A stretch of 25,000 nucleotides of DNA from positions 7,501 through 32,500 of the forward strand of contig JAWQFJ010001828.1 of NCBI GenBank assembly GCA_034096865.1, given 5' to 3'. The position numbers and the translations under genes are program-made. This DNA is from Theodoxus fluviatilis. Taxonomy: Eukaryota; Mollusca; Gastropoda; Cycloneritida; Neritidae. Of the stretch, positions 10,533-20,859 are shown one piece after another (position 1 is the first letter of the stretch; each line of letters starts with the position of its first letter). A model generated the notes under the pieces. That model searched no databases. It was not told the origin of the DNA and saw only the letters and a program-made list of their open reading frames with translations.

Positions 10533-12010
10533 ATCATTGCTTCCTTCCTTTCTTCCTTCCACCCTTCCTTCCTTTCTTCCTCTGGTCTTGGAAAAGAAAA
10601 TCGATGTAGCCTGATAAAATTACTTTTTCTAAGGAGGATGAGATTTTATCCCCTAATTTTGCCTTGTCCATTTTGGTGGTAGTGCATAAACTGTGTGTTG
10701 TCCAAGACGTGATGAAGATCTAATGCTGCTTGCTGAGTTCTTTGGCTCGCGTTTGTCTTTTAAAGTATAATGAAGGACGACATCAAGTTATTTTGAATAC
10801 TTTTCCTCCTGAAGTAATGTCGTTCAACAAACAATTTTATTTTCTAGTTTATTTTTCGCGAGACTTCTCTTTTCCTGACAACACAGGGACGTCAAACAAT
10901 ATTTCGTGTGTACTTTTCGCCATACATCGTAAAACATGTCCTTTTCGCTCCATTTTTTTCCATGGTGGTTTGTTGCGTTAGAAATCCTTTACTTCCAAGT
11001 TTTACTCTCTTGCAAGGGGATCTACACAGTTAACAAACAGACGCCGCTCGGTCTGTAAGAAGTGTGCCTATCGATTCCTGGAGTTCCACATAACCAGGGT
11101 CCTTTTCCATCTCACTTTGAGGTCTTTTCACCATCTTCCCCTCCTCCTCCTTTCACACTCGGCGGCTTTGACTGTCTCCGTCTCTTCCCTGTCCACACTT
11201 CCAGTGGAACCTTCCCCACCATGCTTCCTTTTCATGTCCCTGCCCTTTTACTTCACTATTGATTGGCTTTGTTCGCGGCGCCTATCCGCCTTTGTGCTAG
11301 AGCGCAGTCTTAAAACCGCGTGTGGAACCCTCTAGCTCTTTGCATCGGGCAGGCCTGTCTTTGAGCCCGGCACTGTTGCCCCTCCTCATACGACCGTGTC
11401 TGCGGGCGTTGGCCACATAGGGAATGGTCATCAACTAGGCCCGGGGACGGACCCATTGTGTCTGGCCACCGACCGCGACTAAATTGGTCATCAGCCCGAC
11501 TCCCCCTTGATGGAGAGACGACGGAGGGAGATGGAGACCCTTCAGGAGCCACCAGGCGTGGTCCGCCGACCTCTCAGAGCCAGCCACTCGAAAGAGCGGC
11601 CGTTTCTGTCCCGACATGGGTGTCTTCCTCAGACCTGAACGTCCTCTAACGCGCTGTGGATGGAGGCCGGGAGGGTGCTGACGCCCGCCATCCTGCCATG
11701 ATTGATTGTCCCCAGGGCGACAGCATGGCCGCCTTCCGCCAGGGACTGCTCCTCTCAGACGCCGGAGCTTAGATGAACCCTTTACGTGTCTGTAAAACAT
11801 CCACTTCCTGCGCTCAGAGTTCATTTGATGCTTGGATGGTAGACGACTCTAAGGAGGCGACGATGGCTAAACCGCCGGCTGCGTCATTGTTGTCCTCATC
11901 CACGTTTGAGACTTGTAGGATAAGTGGGATGGAAGTCTTTTCCTGTTACTTTTTGGGCCGTGGTAATTTGGTGGTGTTAACAAGTGATGAAATAAGTACA
12001 GAAATGTCAA
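10533..12010. other. Unique DNA; TTCC-rich start, GC-rich centre
   Basis: A short CCTT/TTCC-rich stretch (10540-10582) adjoins the D tail. The part at about 11330-11780 is GC-rich and has overlapping open frames on both strands (minus 11435-11824, 129 codons; plus 11458-11649). None shows a domain, splice pair or repeat signature that I recognise, so no gene is called. Confidence 0.35.
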
Positions 12011-12024
12011 GTGTGTGTGTGTGT

Positions 12025-12094
<70 letters not shown>

Positions 12095-12111
12095 GCGCGC
12101 GCGCGCGTACG
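12011..12111. repeat. (GT)n with (GC)n end
   Basis: GT repeats pass into GCGCGCGCG at 12096-12108. Alternating purine-pyrimidine sequence of this kind can form left-handed DNA. Confidence 0.95.
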
Positions 12112-12367
12112 CAAAGCAAAGAAACTTTGACGTATGCGTTCATTACTTTCTAATCAGTTGTCGGCAAGAATTGCTCACAGTACACATTGGTTTTCTTTGT
12201 AGACCTTGTTTCGATGTTTAGCCGATGGCTGGAAGAATAACTGTCCAGTTCTTCCGCCATCACAGCAGTGTGCAGATTGAGGGCTTCCATCTTGGCATTT
12301 TCTGAGAAAGTGCCTGGCCTGGAATCGGTAACTTATGGTGATAATCCGTGTCTGCCTTGATGGTCCG

Positions 12368-12613
12368 TTGGGTGTTGTGCCAGCCGGCTTTCGGGCATGA
12401 ACCCAGACTGCCGAGTCGGTTCTCTCCTACCATGTCCACAAAACGTGGGTGTTGTGCCAGATTACAGAGTCTGTTCTCTCCTACCATGTCCACAAAACGT
12501 GGGTGTTTTGCCAGACTGCAGTCTGTTCTCTCCTACCATGTCCACAAAACGTGGGTGTTGTGCTAGACTGCAATCAGTTCTCTCCTACCATGTCCACAAA
12601 ACGTGTGTGTGTG
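12368..12613. repeat. 52-54 bp minisatellite, about 4.5 units
   Basis: Units begin TCTCTCCTACCATGTCCACA at 12421, 12475, 12527 and 12579, giving periods of 54, 52 and 52. A partial unit (TTGGGTGTTGTGCCAG) precedes at 12368. Each unit contains CCACAAAACGTGGGTGTT and a variable GCCAGACTGCAGTCTG end. Open frames on both strands translate the repeat (for example PCPQNVGV on plus), so I do not call a gene. Confidence 0.9.
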
Positions 12614-13929
12614 TCCTTTTGAAAAGCGTGTTGCCTTGCGCAGTCCACTGCATGCTGTGACTTTGACGCAGGTCAGCGCAACACGCAGATGGCAGAGAAT
12701 GTAACTGTCAGTGCCTTCCGACACGTATGTACTTGGCTGTTCTTGCCTTGCGTTAGTTCGTTGTAGGTTCCTGTACTCTGGTGTCTTGTGAGTGACACGC
12801 AGAGCATCAAGTATGCAGAAGAACCCCGTAGGCAGAGAGAAAGATGGACACTGCCGAGACAGATGACCTGACCGTGGTAGCTGCTCTGTCGTACCGTCTT
12901 CCCTCAGAGTGTCAATGTTCATGACTGTGCTTGACAAACCTGTCCAGGGGACAGTTATCGAGCAAACGCCAGCAAGGTTGTCAGGGGGGTATGTCATGTA
13001 TACATCTACTTATGTAACTTTACACAAAAGCAAAATTGAAAATCAATTGTATGTGCTATAAACGCACTTTTCCCAGTGGAATGTTTATGTAAAAACTGAA
13101 AGATTTCGTGCTTGAAAATTTTTGATTTTGTTAACATTAACACTGTAACTCGGATTACTCAGGTCTTGTCAAAGATTACTAAAGGTAATATGGGATGACC
13201 TGAACACGTCAGTCTGCTGTGATATGTACACTGATAAGCGAGACAATTAGGCGGCAGATGTAAACATTTCTCGTGTCATGTGAATGTTTTCTATGGGCAA
13301 GAATGAAGTCTAAATTCTAAATTTTTATTTGTTTCTAAACTTCATTTTAGATGCCAACTTGATAATAGTTTCACATTTACAGTCGCTCATGTAACATGCA
13401 CAAAACTGGGTGTAATTGGTGCAGTTCTCTGATCCAGTTTTATCGACAAGGGGATCTGATTAGCTCATGTAGGCTTTTCCACGAGGACATTTCCTAATGG
13501 AAGTGGCATCCGGGAAAGGCACATTGGAAAGACCCATCCTGGAGAGAAATTCTGGACAAGCCAGCGCCACTGAATCCATCTATGGGCTGCTGGCATTGAA
13601 GAGTGCGAGATGCGTACGTCAATGTCTGTGACGGTGTCTGGCTGGAACTTCACCGGGAAGGCGAGTCCTCTGTCTTCTGTCTGGCCACAGCTGTCCCCGG
13701 GGCAGAGAGGGAGGGCTTGCAGCAGGCGGAGTACCTGACTGTGTTTGCCTTGCCGCCGCTTCTTGCTCTCTGCAGGACCTCAATGAAGAGGCTGGGTTTC
13801 TGCGTGAAGTGAGATAGAGTAGGGGGATTTACAAATGTTAAAACAGGCCTGCAAGCGTGTAGAGATATCGCATAAGTAGATAGATACTCCATAGATAGAT
13901 TAGCAGAGACACAGACATACAGACAGTAA
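12614..13929. other. Unique DNA with weak coding-like stretch on minus strand
   Basis: A 144-codon minus-strand frame (12563-12997) partly overlaps the minisatellite and has no recognised motif. The minus strand at 13465-13825 has GC-rich open frames with acceptor-like ends (discussed under findings). The stretch 13000-13450 is AT-rich and shows nothing. Confidence 0.35.
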
Positions 13930-13959
13930 GGCATACAGGCAGGCAGGCAGGCAAGTAGG

Positions 13960-14016
<57 letters not shown>

Positions 14017-14129
14017 ACTCACACACACACACACACACGCACAAGGAGACAGGCAGGCAGGCACACAGACGGACAGACATAGACCGACCGACCGACCGAC
14101 CGACCGACCGACCGACCGACCGACCGACC

Positions 14130-14173
<44 letters not shown>

Positions 14174-14197
14174 CACACACACGCACGCGCACACACG

Positions 14198-14228
<31 letters not shown>

Positions 14229-14253
14229 TCGCGCGCGCGCACACACACACGGA
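13930..14253. repeat. Compound CAGG / CA / CCGA / CAGA / CA-CG array
   Basis: CAGG units, then (CA)n 13962-14040, then (GACC)n 14082-14131 passing in register into (GACA)n 14131-14171, then CACG/CA to the CGCGCGCGC at 14230-14239. The boundary between GACC and GACA blocks is a single-base unit change. Minus-strand frames of 79-122 codons here are artefacts. Confidence 0.95.
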
Positions 14254-14789
14254 GGGGCCAACAGACAGTCACGTGGTCAAGTCACCCCGACTGAAACACG
14301 GCAAAGAGCGAGAAGGACATATCCCCAGCCGATGTTATGAATGGAGGACGCGGGCGACACATCAGGGGGTGAAAAAGAAGCGTCGCTGACGTGTCTCCAT
14401 TACGGCGATTGACCTCACTCCCCAGGGCGGGGCGTGCGTTTGAAACTCTACCCTAAAAAGCGTGGGCTTCTTGACATTCATGGAACCTCGCGTGTTTTCT
14501 GCTCTGGCGCCCTTTTTCCCGCCTCGGGCTATTCCTGAGTGCTTTCCTTAACGCATTCCAATTAGAGAAAAAAATGCAGAGGAATATTAAGTATCCAAAA
14601 TCGGACTTTTTCTAATAACATGTTTGTACCCTGGGGCCATCTTTTGCGCGTTCATTCAGCCACAGACGTAATTACAAACGAAAACCATGCGGACCCTTCG
14701 TGAAAGAAGCAATTGTCGCCATTCATTGATGACTGCACGTAAAAAGATACAGGAAGTTCCCCCGATATGTTTCTGCATTGATCTTATTT
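14254..14789. other. Unique DNA, no recognised feature
   Basis: GC-richer at 14280-14530, AT-richer after. No exon or element is supported. Confidence 0.4.
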
Positions 14790-14859
14790 GCCCCACCCCC
14801 GCACCCCACCCCCCACCCCCACCCCCCACCCCCACCCCCACCCCCACCCCCACCCCCAG
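14790..14859. repeat. C-rich CACCCC tract
   Basis: About 70 bases of CCCCCA and CCCCA units. The minus strand therefore has repeated runs of four to six G with one-base spacers, a strong quadruplex-forming pattern. The plus strand could form an i-motif. Confidence 0.95.
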
Positions 14860-15021
14860 TTGACCAAGCTAGAGACCTTGCATGAGCGTGTATATATGTA
14901 AGCGTTGAAGGAAAGCCTGTTGGAAACAGGTGTCAGGGGCATAGGATGGAGTCTGCAATGTTAAATCAAACGGGTAATCTTTGTATCAGTATTAATCTGC
15001 ATGTCTGACTCTATGTTTGTG

Positions 15022-15026
15022 TGCGC

Positions 15027-15073
<47 letters not shown>

Positions 15074-15075
15074 TG
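15022..15075. repeat. (GC)n-(GT)n tract
   Basis: Uninterrupted alternating GC from about 15022 to 15041, followed by GT. This is the longest pure CG alternation in the window and a candidate Z-DNA tract. Confidence 0.95.
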
Positions 15076-15199
15076 TTTTTCTGTCTTGGTGACTGTCCTT
15101 CTATTCATCCATCCATCGGTTAATACGTACATCTGTATGCCTTTGGAGGTATCTGTGCCTGTAGCCGTCTGCATGTCTGTCTGTTCGTATGTGTGTAAC

Positions 15200-15340
15200 C
15201 ATCTGTCCTTCTGTTTGTCCGTCCGTCCGTCTGTCCTTCCGTTCGTCTGACCATACGACCGTCCGTCCCTACGACCGTCCGTCCGTCCGCCCGCCCGCCC
15301 ACCCGCCCACCCGTCCGTCCGTTCGTTCATCTGTCTGTCT
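15200..15340. repeat. Degenerate CCGT/CTGT/CCGC array
   Basis: Tetranucleotide units TCCG, TCTG, CCGC, CACC with ACGACC interruptions. It resembles the CCGT block at 19890-19932. Confidence 0.85.
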
Positions 15341-15493
15341 CCTTTTGAATCATCACATTGCAATACACGGAACTCTTTACCTCAGGCTGAGAATACCGCC
15401 ATTGTAGGGTTTACATTTCACCCCCTCCCTCTACACTTGGCACCATCTGGTACCCTGAGCAAGTAAAAGTTTACACTCGTCATCCCCTTCGCC

Positions 15494-15576
15494 ACTGTCA
15501 CAGCTACTGTACTGTCACAGCTACTGTACTGTCACAGCTACTGTACTGTCACAGCTACTGTACTGTCACAGCTACT
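15494..15576. repeat. 17-bp tandem repeat leading into the 52-bp satellite
   Basis: ACTGTCACAGCTACTGT starts at 15494, 15511, 15528, 15545 and 15562, identical each time, and the last copy runs into unit 1 of the 52-bp array. It is a subsegment of the 52-bp unit amplified on its own at the array edge. Confidence 0.95.
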
Positions 15577-16980
15577 GCCGATCGCCTTAGCCACAAAGTC
15601 AGTGCTTTACTGTATTGTCACAGCTACTGCCGATTGCCTTCACCACAAAGTCAGTGCCTTACTGTACTGTCGCAGCTACTGCCAATCGCCTTAGCCACAA
15701 AGTCACTGCACTACTGTATTGTCACAGCTACTGCCGATTGCCTTCACCACAAAGTCAGTGCCTTACTGTACTGTCGCAGCTACTGCCGATCGCCTTAGGC
15801 ACAAAGTCACTGCACTACTGTACTGTCGCAGCTACTGCCGATCGCCTTAGCCACAAAGTCACTGCACTACTGTACTGTCGCAGCTACTGCCGATCGCTTT
15901 AGCCACAAAGTCAGTGCTTTACTGTACTGTCGCAGCTACTGCCGATCGCTTTAGCCACAAAGTCAGTGCTTTACTGTACTGTCACAGCTACTGCCGATCG
16001 CTTTAGCCACAAAGTCAGTGCTTTACTGTACTGTCACAGCTACTGCCGATCGCCTTAGTCACAAAGTCAGTGCCCTACTGTACTGTCACAGCTACTGCCG
16101 ATCGCCTTCACCACAAAGTCAGTGCTTTACTGTATTGTCACAGCTACTGCCGATCGCCTTCACCACAAAGTCACTGCACTACTGTATTGTCACAGCTACT
16201 GCCGATCGCCTTCACCACAAAGTCAGTGCTTTACTGTATTGTCACAGCTACTGCCAATCGCCTTCACCACAAAGTCAGTGCTTTACTGTATTGTCACAGC
16301 TACTGCCGATCGCCTTAGGCACAAAGTCACTGCACTACTGTACTGTCGCAGCTACTGCCGATCGCCTTAGGCACAAAGTCACTGCACTACTGTACTGTCG
16401 CAGCTACTGCCGATCGCCTTAGGCACAAAGTCACTGCACTACTGTACTGTCGCAGCTACTGCCGATCGCCTTAGGCACAAAGTCACTGCACTACTGTACT
16501 GTCGCAGCTACTGCCGATCGCCTTAGGCACAAAGTCACTGCACTACTGTACTGTCACAGGTACTGCCGATCGCCTTAGGCACAAAGTCACTGCCCTACTG
16601 TACTGTCACAGGTACTGCCGATCCCCTTAGGCACAAAGTCAGTGCACTACTGTATTGTCGCAGCTACTGCCGATCGCCTTAGGCACAAAGTCAGTGCACT
16701 ACTGTATTGTCGCAGCTACTGCCGATCGCCTTAGGCACAAAGTCAGTGCCCTACTGTACTGTCACAGGTACTGCCGATCCCCTTAGCCACAAAGTCAGTG
16801 CACTACTGTATTGTCACAGGTACTGCCGATCGCCTTCACCACAAAGTCACTGCACTACTGTATTGTCGCAGCTACTGCCGATCGCCTTCACCACAAAGTC
16901 ACTGCACTACTGTATTGTCGCAGCTACTGCCGATCGCCTTCACCACAAAGTCAGTGCCCTACTGTACTATCACAGCTACG
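15577..16980. repeat. 52-bp satellite, 27 complete units
   Basis: Units start GCCGATCGCC and repeat at exactly 52 bases from 15577 to 16980 with no insertion or deletion, only substitutions. Variable sites define subtypes: TTAGCC/TTAGGC/TTCACC after position 10, GTCAGTGC/GTCACTGC, TACTGT/TATTGT and GTCACAG/GTCGCAG. Units 15-18 (16305-16512) are identical to each other and to unit 5, a sign of recent local homogenisation. Most units contain CGATCG. The last unit degrades at CTACGGTCGACTC. Open frames of 65-134 codons on the plus strand come from the repeat, which has no stop in any plus register. Confidence 0.97.
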
Positions 16981-18517
16981 GTCGACTCAAGGTGACGCTC
17001 ATTTGCCATGGAACCCATTATACCATTTCGGCGTTGTTGGACCGTTGAGGCTTAACGAGTAGATCTGCTGACAAAGTCTGAAGTGGAAATGGTTTTTAAT
17101 CGCAGATGTTATAAATAGTGATTGTGGTGAGCGTGAACTCACCCTCAAGCAATGCAAAGGATTTGAGAATGAATGTACGATTATACTTGGCTCTTCCACT
17201 GGAAAGATGCGCTGGTGTTGTGGTGGCCTAACTCATTAGATAGCTGTAAACAAACAAAAGTAACCACAGTTTGCTTTCTCTGTCAAAGTAACGGCTGAGT
17301 CCGATCCAGGGTGAATTCTTGCATTAGCTACCTGCTACCAAAAATTTCCAAAACACCTATTTCACGGAAGGAGTGTGTGCCTTTCTCAGACGATAAAATC
17401 GAATTCCTTTGTAAGGAGGACAGAGTTATCAAAATTAATGATCTTCAGGATTGACAGCAGCACGTTTCTGTTGAATTCCGTCTCTTTTCTCAATATTGAT
17501 TTTAATAGACACGTGGGTTTTTATTCACGTGTGAACTTTTGCCATGGATGAATAGTTTTACATTCAACTAATCCGTAATGACTGTTGTGAATGCCGACAG
17601 AAAAATGTTCTCCACGGAAAAGTTGCGCTGCGACGGAAAATGACTGGAGATGTGTGTCCTTTTTATCTTGTCGTTCGATTAAGTACCAATAAAAGTCTTC
17701 CGATTAAATGGCAATAACAGTTTTCAGTAGTCAGTGCCTTGGAACCAAGCGGCAGCGGGGCTGTGGTATGTTTTTCTTCCTCTTCCCAGCGCGAGAGGAC
17801 ATGAAGGTTGAAGAGAGCGTGCGAGTGAGCTTGCTGGATTTTCACCCAGATAAGGGCAGGACGGTGGGTAGGCAAAGAAATCAAAAGATTAGCTTTTCAC
17901 CTAAGTTCCTGGATTTGCTGGGATTTTCGAATCTTATGCTTCCGAAATGCCTTGGTTTTTTTGTAAGACCAACTTCTCGGTACGGAAGGATTCTTGATGA
18001 GTTAATGTTGCAAATTCGCACACGATTTATTCTGATTTCCCTTGCCGAGTGTGCTTGGTTATGTATCATCACTGGGAACCGAAGAAAATGGATTTTTTTT
18101 TCTTTTGGCAGTTCACTATAACTGTTGATAAAATCATATCTCCTGCAGCAATAATCTCTTAATCACGGCAAAATAGGGCCAGAGCCAGGAGAAGTATGTG
18201 GGATTTTGCAAGCCTCCGGCCATCCTGGTTTTGCCCTTGCGGATCCTCGGGTCGTTACGACCTTACGACATCCAGGCTGGGAGCGAACTTGTGGAGGGTT
18301 CGGCATCGCTCCTTGGCTAGAGCGGGAAAAACGCCTGCGGGGAAAATGAACGGAGGGAATGATCCGGGTACTTTGTAATGTCCCTTCTCGTAAACTGGAA
18401 GTCGTCGTGCCTTGCTGCGACAGCCTCGCTGAGCAGCGTGGATCTTCATGGCCCTGTCACAGGGTTCACACACACGTCTAGAGTCAGTGCGTGCATCACC
18501 TAGGACATTCTAGTTCA

Positions 18518-18552
18518 CTAGAGACTTCGCCTACCGGCGAAAGTGTCTCTAG
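18518..18552. other. Strong hairpin, tetraloop TACC
   Basis: Left arm CTAGAGAC then TTCGCC (18518-18531), loop TACC, right arm GGCGAA (18536-18541), a three-base bulge AGT, then GTCTCTAG (18545-18552). Both stem segments pair perfectly. It is too short and too isolated to call a terminator or ncRNA. Confidence 0.7.
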
Positions 18553-18561
18553 CACAGTTGA

Positions 18562-18600
18562 CATCACGTGATGGAAGGTTTTCGTCCGATATATGCAAAT
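18562..18600. promoter_or_regulatory. Palindromic E-box and octamer motif
   Basis: CATCACGTGATG (18562-18573) is a perfect 12-base palindrome containing CACGTG, the bHLH/USF-type E-box. ATGCAAAT follows at 18593-18600, the POU-factor octamer, and another octamer lies at 18843-18850 in the same orientation. Such short words occur by chance; no promoter or exon is visible nearby. Confidence 0.25.
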
Positions 18601-19354
18601 GGAGGTCACACGAGAGGCTTGTGGGATAGTCGATCTGCTTCCTGACATACGCCGTTAAAGTAGTTCTAAGACTATTTCGCACAAAAGTCTTAACTTACTC
18701 TTGTTTAGGCAATAAACAAACGTTTATTCGATAAATTAAAGTTTGTGTTGAAATGGAAACAAGTTTTGATATCTGAATGATTTCTGTAAAACGTGGAGAG
18801 AAAAATAGTATCAGAACGAACTATTTTTGGCGCAATGCTGTAATGCAAATGGTCAAGTCTATTACGCATTCATTGCGAACTGTGCCAGAGTCAATACTGA
18901 CTCGGGTTCACAGAATGCACCTAGGAGGGACCCCTTCGTCCATTCAGTCCTTTAGTTTGCTAGGGTGTACATGTTGGACAGTTGCTCGTAATCTGTGGGT
19001 GTTTTTGCACGTATATGTATCTGTGCGGTTTTGTTTGCTATTTTTGTTTTATTTTGTCTTGGGTGGGGGTCTGGGTATTGGGGGTGAAAGAATAGTTAAC
19101 TGATTCGTTGTACCTCCTCATTTACAAACGATACAAAAGACGTGTTTGTCCAGAGCAGATTTCAATGACGCAAGGGAAAGTGACGTCGAGGAGAAAAAAA
19201 AGGGAAAGATCTCAAGTGTATGCTGATTCTATTCGTGGGAGGCATCAGGATGTGAACGCTGATTGGGGGTGGGGGTGGGGGTGGGGGATGTTTTTTCCCT
19301 GCCTTTTGTCCACACCACCCGCAGAGAAAATAACGGACAGACGGCAACTGCAGG

Positions 19355-19513
19355 CAAGGGCCGTAACTCTTCCAAATAAACCGTTTTGCGTGTTTCAAGC
19401 TAACGCCTAAGCCGTCTCCGCTATCAGGGATTGTCTCCCTTGTCGGCAACGGGAGAGTTTGACTCCCTTGGCATTCTGGGAGGCTTGCATCTTTGGAAAG
19501 GGGCGATAACTCT
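19355..19513. repeat. Cluster of GGGNNNTAACTC-like motifs
   Basis: CAAGGGCCGTAACTCT (19355-19370), ATTGTCTCCCTTGT (the complement of ACAAGGGAGACAAT, 19430-19443), the inverted repeat GGGAG ... CTCCC (19451-19467), and AAAGGGGCGATAACTCT (19497-19513). These match a short motif I recall as very common in mollusc genomes. Confidence 0.5.
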
Positions 19514-19785
19514 AAGTTGCAGGTTGTCAATGGAGGCCCTCGCGCCAGCAGCAGTTGGGTGGGCTTGCTTTTTGTGTCCCGAATCAAACGTCAGTTTAGG
19601 ACAGAGTTTCCCGGCAGCGACGGGAATGAGGCACGAGGGTTTTGATTTAACTTTCCCCGTGGAAGATTGCTGGCGTGTCTGACACCTGAGCCCAAGCTGT
19701 GTCGTCTCGCTAGGAGACTGTTTTGACTTTTAGAGCGTTTGTGCACTCCCGTGTGTGTGCACTGTGCGCCCTCCCCCCCTCCCTC
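19514..19785. other. Unique DNA
   Basis: No recognised feature. An 83-codon plus-strand frame (19431-19682) overlaps the motif cluster and has no domain. Confidence 0.4.
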
Positions 19786-19797
19786 ATCTCTGTCTGT

Positions 19798-19888
<91 letters not shown>

Positions 19889-19954
19889 CCCGTCCGTCCG
19901 TCCGTCCGTCCGTCCGTCCGTCCGTCCGTCCGCCCGCCTGCCTGCCTGCCTGCC

Positions 19955-20025
<71 letters not shown>

Positions 20026-20131
20026 TTCTCTCTGTCTCTGTCTCTCCCTCCCCCACTCTCTCTCCTTTGCCTGCCTGCCTACCTGCCTGCATACCTGCTT
20101 GCCTACCTGCCTGCCTGCCTGCCTGCCTGCC

Positions 20132-20210
<79 letters not shown>

Positions 20211-20308
20211 TTCTCTCTGTCTCTGTCTCTCCCTCCCCCACTCTCTCCCCTTTGCCTGCCTGCCTACCTGCCTGCATACCTGCTTGCCTACCTGCCTGCC
20301 TGCCTGCC

Positions 20309-20354
<46 letters not shown>

Positions 20355-20516
20355 ACTGTCTGTCTGACTGTCTGTCTCTGTCTGTCTCTGCCTGTCTGTC
20401 TGACTGTTTGTCTCTGTCTGTCGCTGTCTGTCTGTCTCTGTCTGACTGTCTCTGTCTGTCTGTCTCTGTCTGTCCGTCTGTTCGTCCGTCCGTCCGTCCG
20501 TCTGTCTGTCCGTCCG

Positions 20517-20573
<57 letters not shown>
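19786..20573. repeat. Higher-order CTGC / CCGT / CTGT / CT array
   Basis: (CTGC)n to 19889, (CGTC)n 19890-19932, (CTGC)n to 19955, (CTGT)n to about 20020. Then comes an irregular TCTCTTTCTCTCTGTCTCTG ... CCCTCCCCCACTCTC block and a TTTGCCTGCCTGCCTACCTG block. The last two recur about 185 bases apart (TTTGCC at 20066 and 20251) with a (CTGT)n between, forming a tandem higher-order unit. A degenerate CTGT/CCGT part and (CT)n (20519-20572) close the array. Frames of 210-325 codons here are artefacts. Confidence 0.93.
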
Positions 20574-20576
<3 letters not shown>

Positions 20577-20582
20577 AACTGA

Positions 20583-20624
20583 GATGGGTCGTCGGCCTCA
20601 ATAAAAGCTATTCAATTCAATTCT
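20583..20624 (+). mobile_element. Minimal LINE 3' end with ATTCA tail
   Basis: GATGGGTCGTCGGCC, then TCAATAAAAGCT and ATTCAATTCAATTC, sit between CT repeats. The first 15 bases equal those at 8484-8470 on the minus strand. AATAAA plus a short pentamer repeat is a typical end for LINEs of the CR1/L2/Jockey kind. It could be an extremely 5'-truncated insertion. Confidence 0.5.
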
Positions 20625-20859
20625 CTCTCTTTCTCTCACGCGCGCGCCTTATCCGGCAGTTTCCCTTGCCTTGCCTGAGCCTGAGAATCCCCACGCCCTT
20701 ATGGATGAAGTACTGAATGTGTGTGCGCTTGTGTATGCATGTGTGCATGAATGAATGCGTGTATTTGTGTTGGTGGTGGGCTTGTTTGCATGGTTTGTGT
20801 GTGATTGTGTCGGCACGAGCAAATTTCTGGCTTCTTCACTATTATATCCCCAGCAAATA

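Larger units (their letters stand above)
16981..19350. other. Mostly unique DNA; no gene called
   Basis: The longest non-repeat frame is plus 17708-18121 (137 codons); it shows no domain, signal or repeat match, and I do not call it a gene. The stretch 18190-18480 is GC-richer. Inverted repeats and candidate regulatory words cluster at 18450-18850 (separate entries). A GGGGGT tract lies at 19264-19290. Confidence 0.4.

Noticed and set aside
11435..11824. Minus-strand frame of 129 codons in a GC-rich stretch
   Set aside because: Frames are open on both strands, as expected from GC content; no domain recognised.
12397..12660. Frame with repeated PCPQNVGV-type peptide
   Set aside because: Unit lengths of 54, 52 and 52 do not keep frame; this is a minisatellite.
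12563..12997. Minus-strand frame of 144 codons
   Set aside because: Overlaps the minisatellite at its end, with no recognised domain or splice pair. Its length alone is not evidence in DNA of this composition.
15615..17062. Repeated peptide (TATADRLHHKVSALLYC-type) that looked like a tandem-repeat protein
   Set aside because: The unit is 52 bases, so frames rotate through all registers; no start, splice or upstream coding context. Kept as a satellite with the open-frame property noted.
17708..18121. Plus-strand frame of 137 codons
   Set aside because: No motif, no signal for splicing at either end, composition like its flanks.
19723..20716. Overlapping plus-strand frames of 210-325 codons and minus frames of 96-228 codons
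   Set aside because: All come from CTGC/CTGT/CCGT/CT repeats, open in several registers at once.
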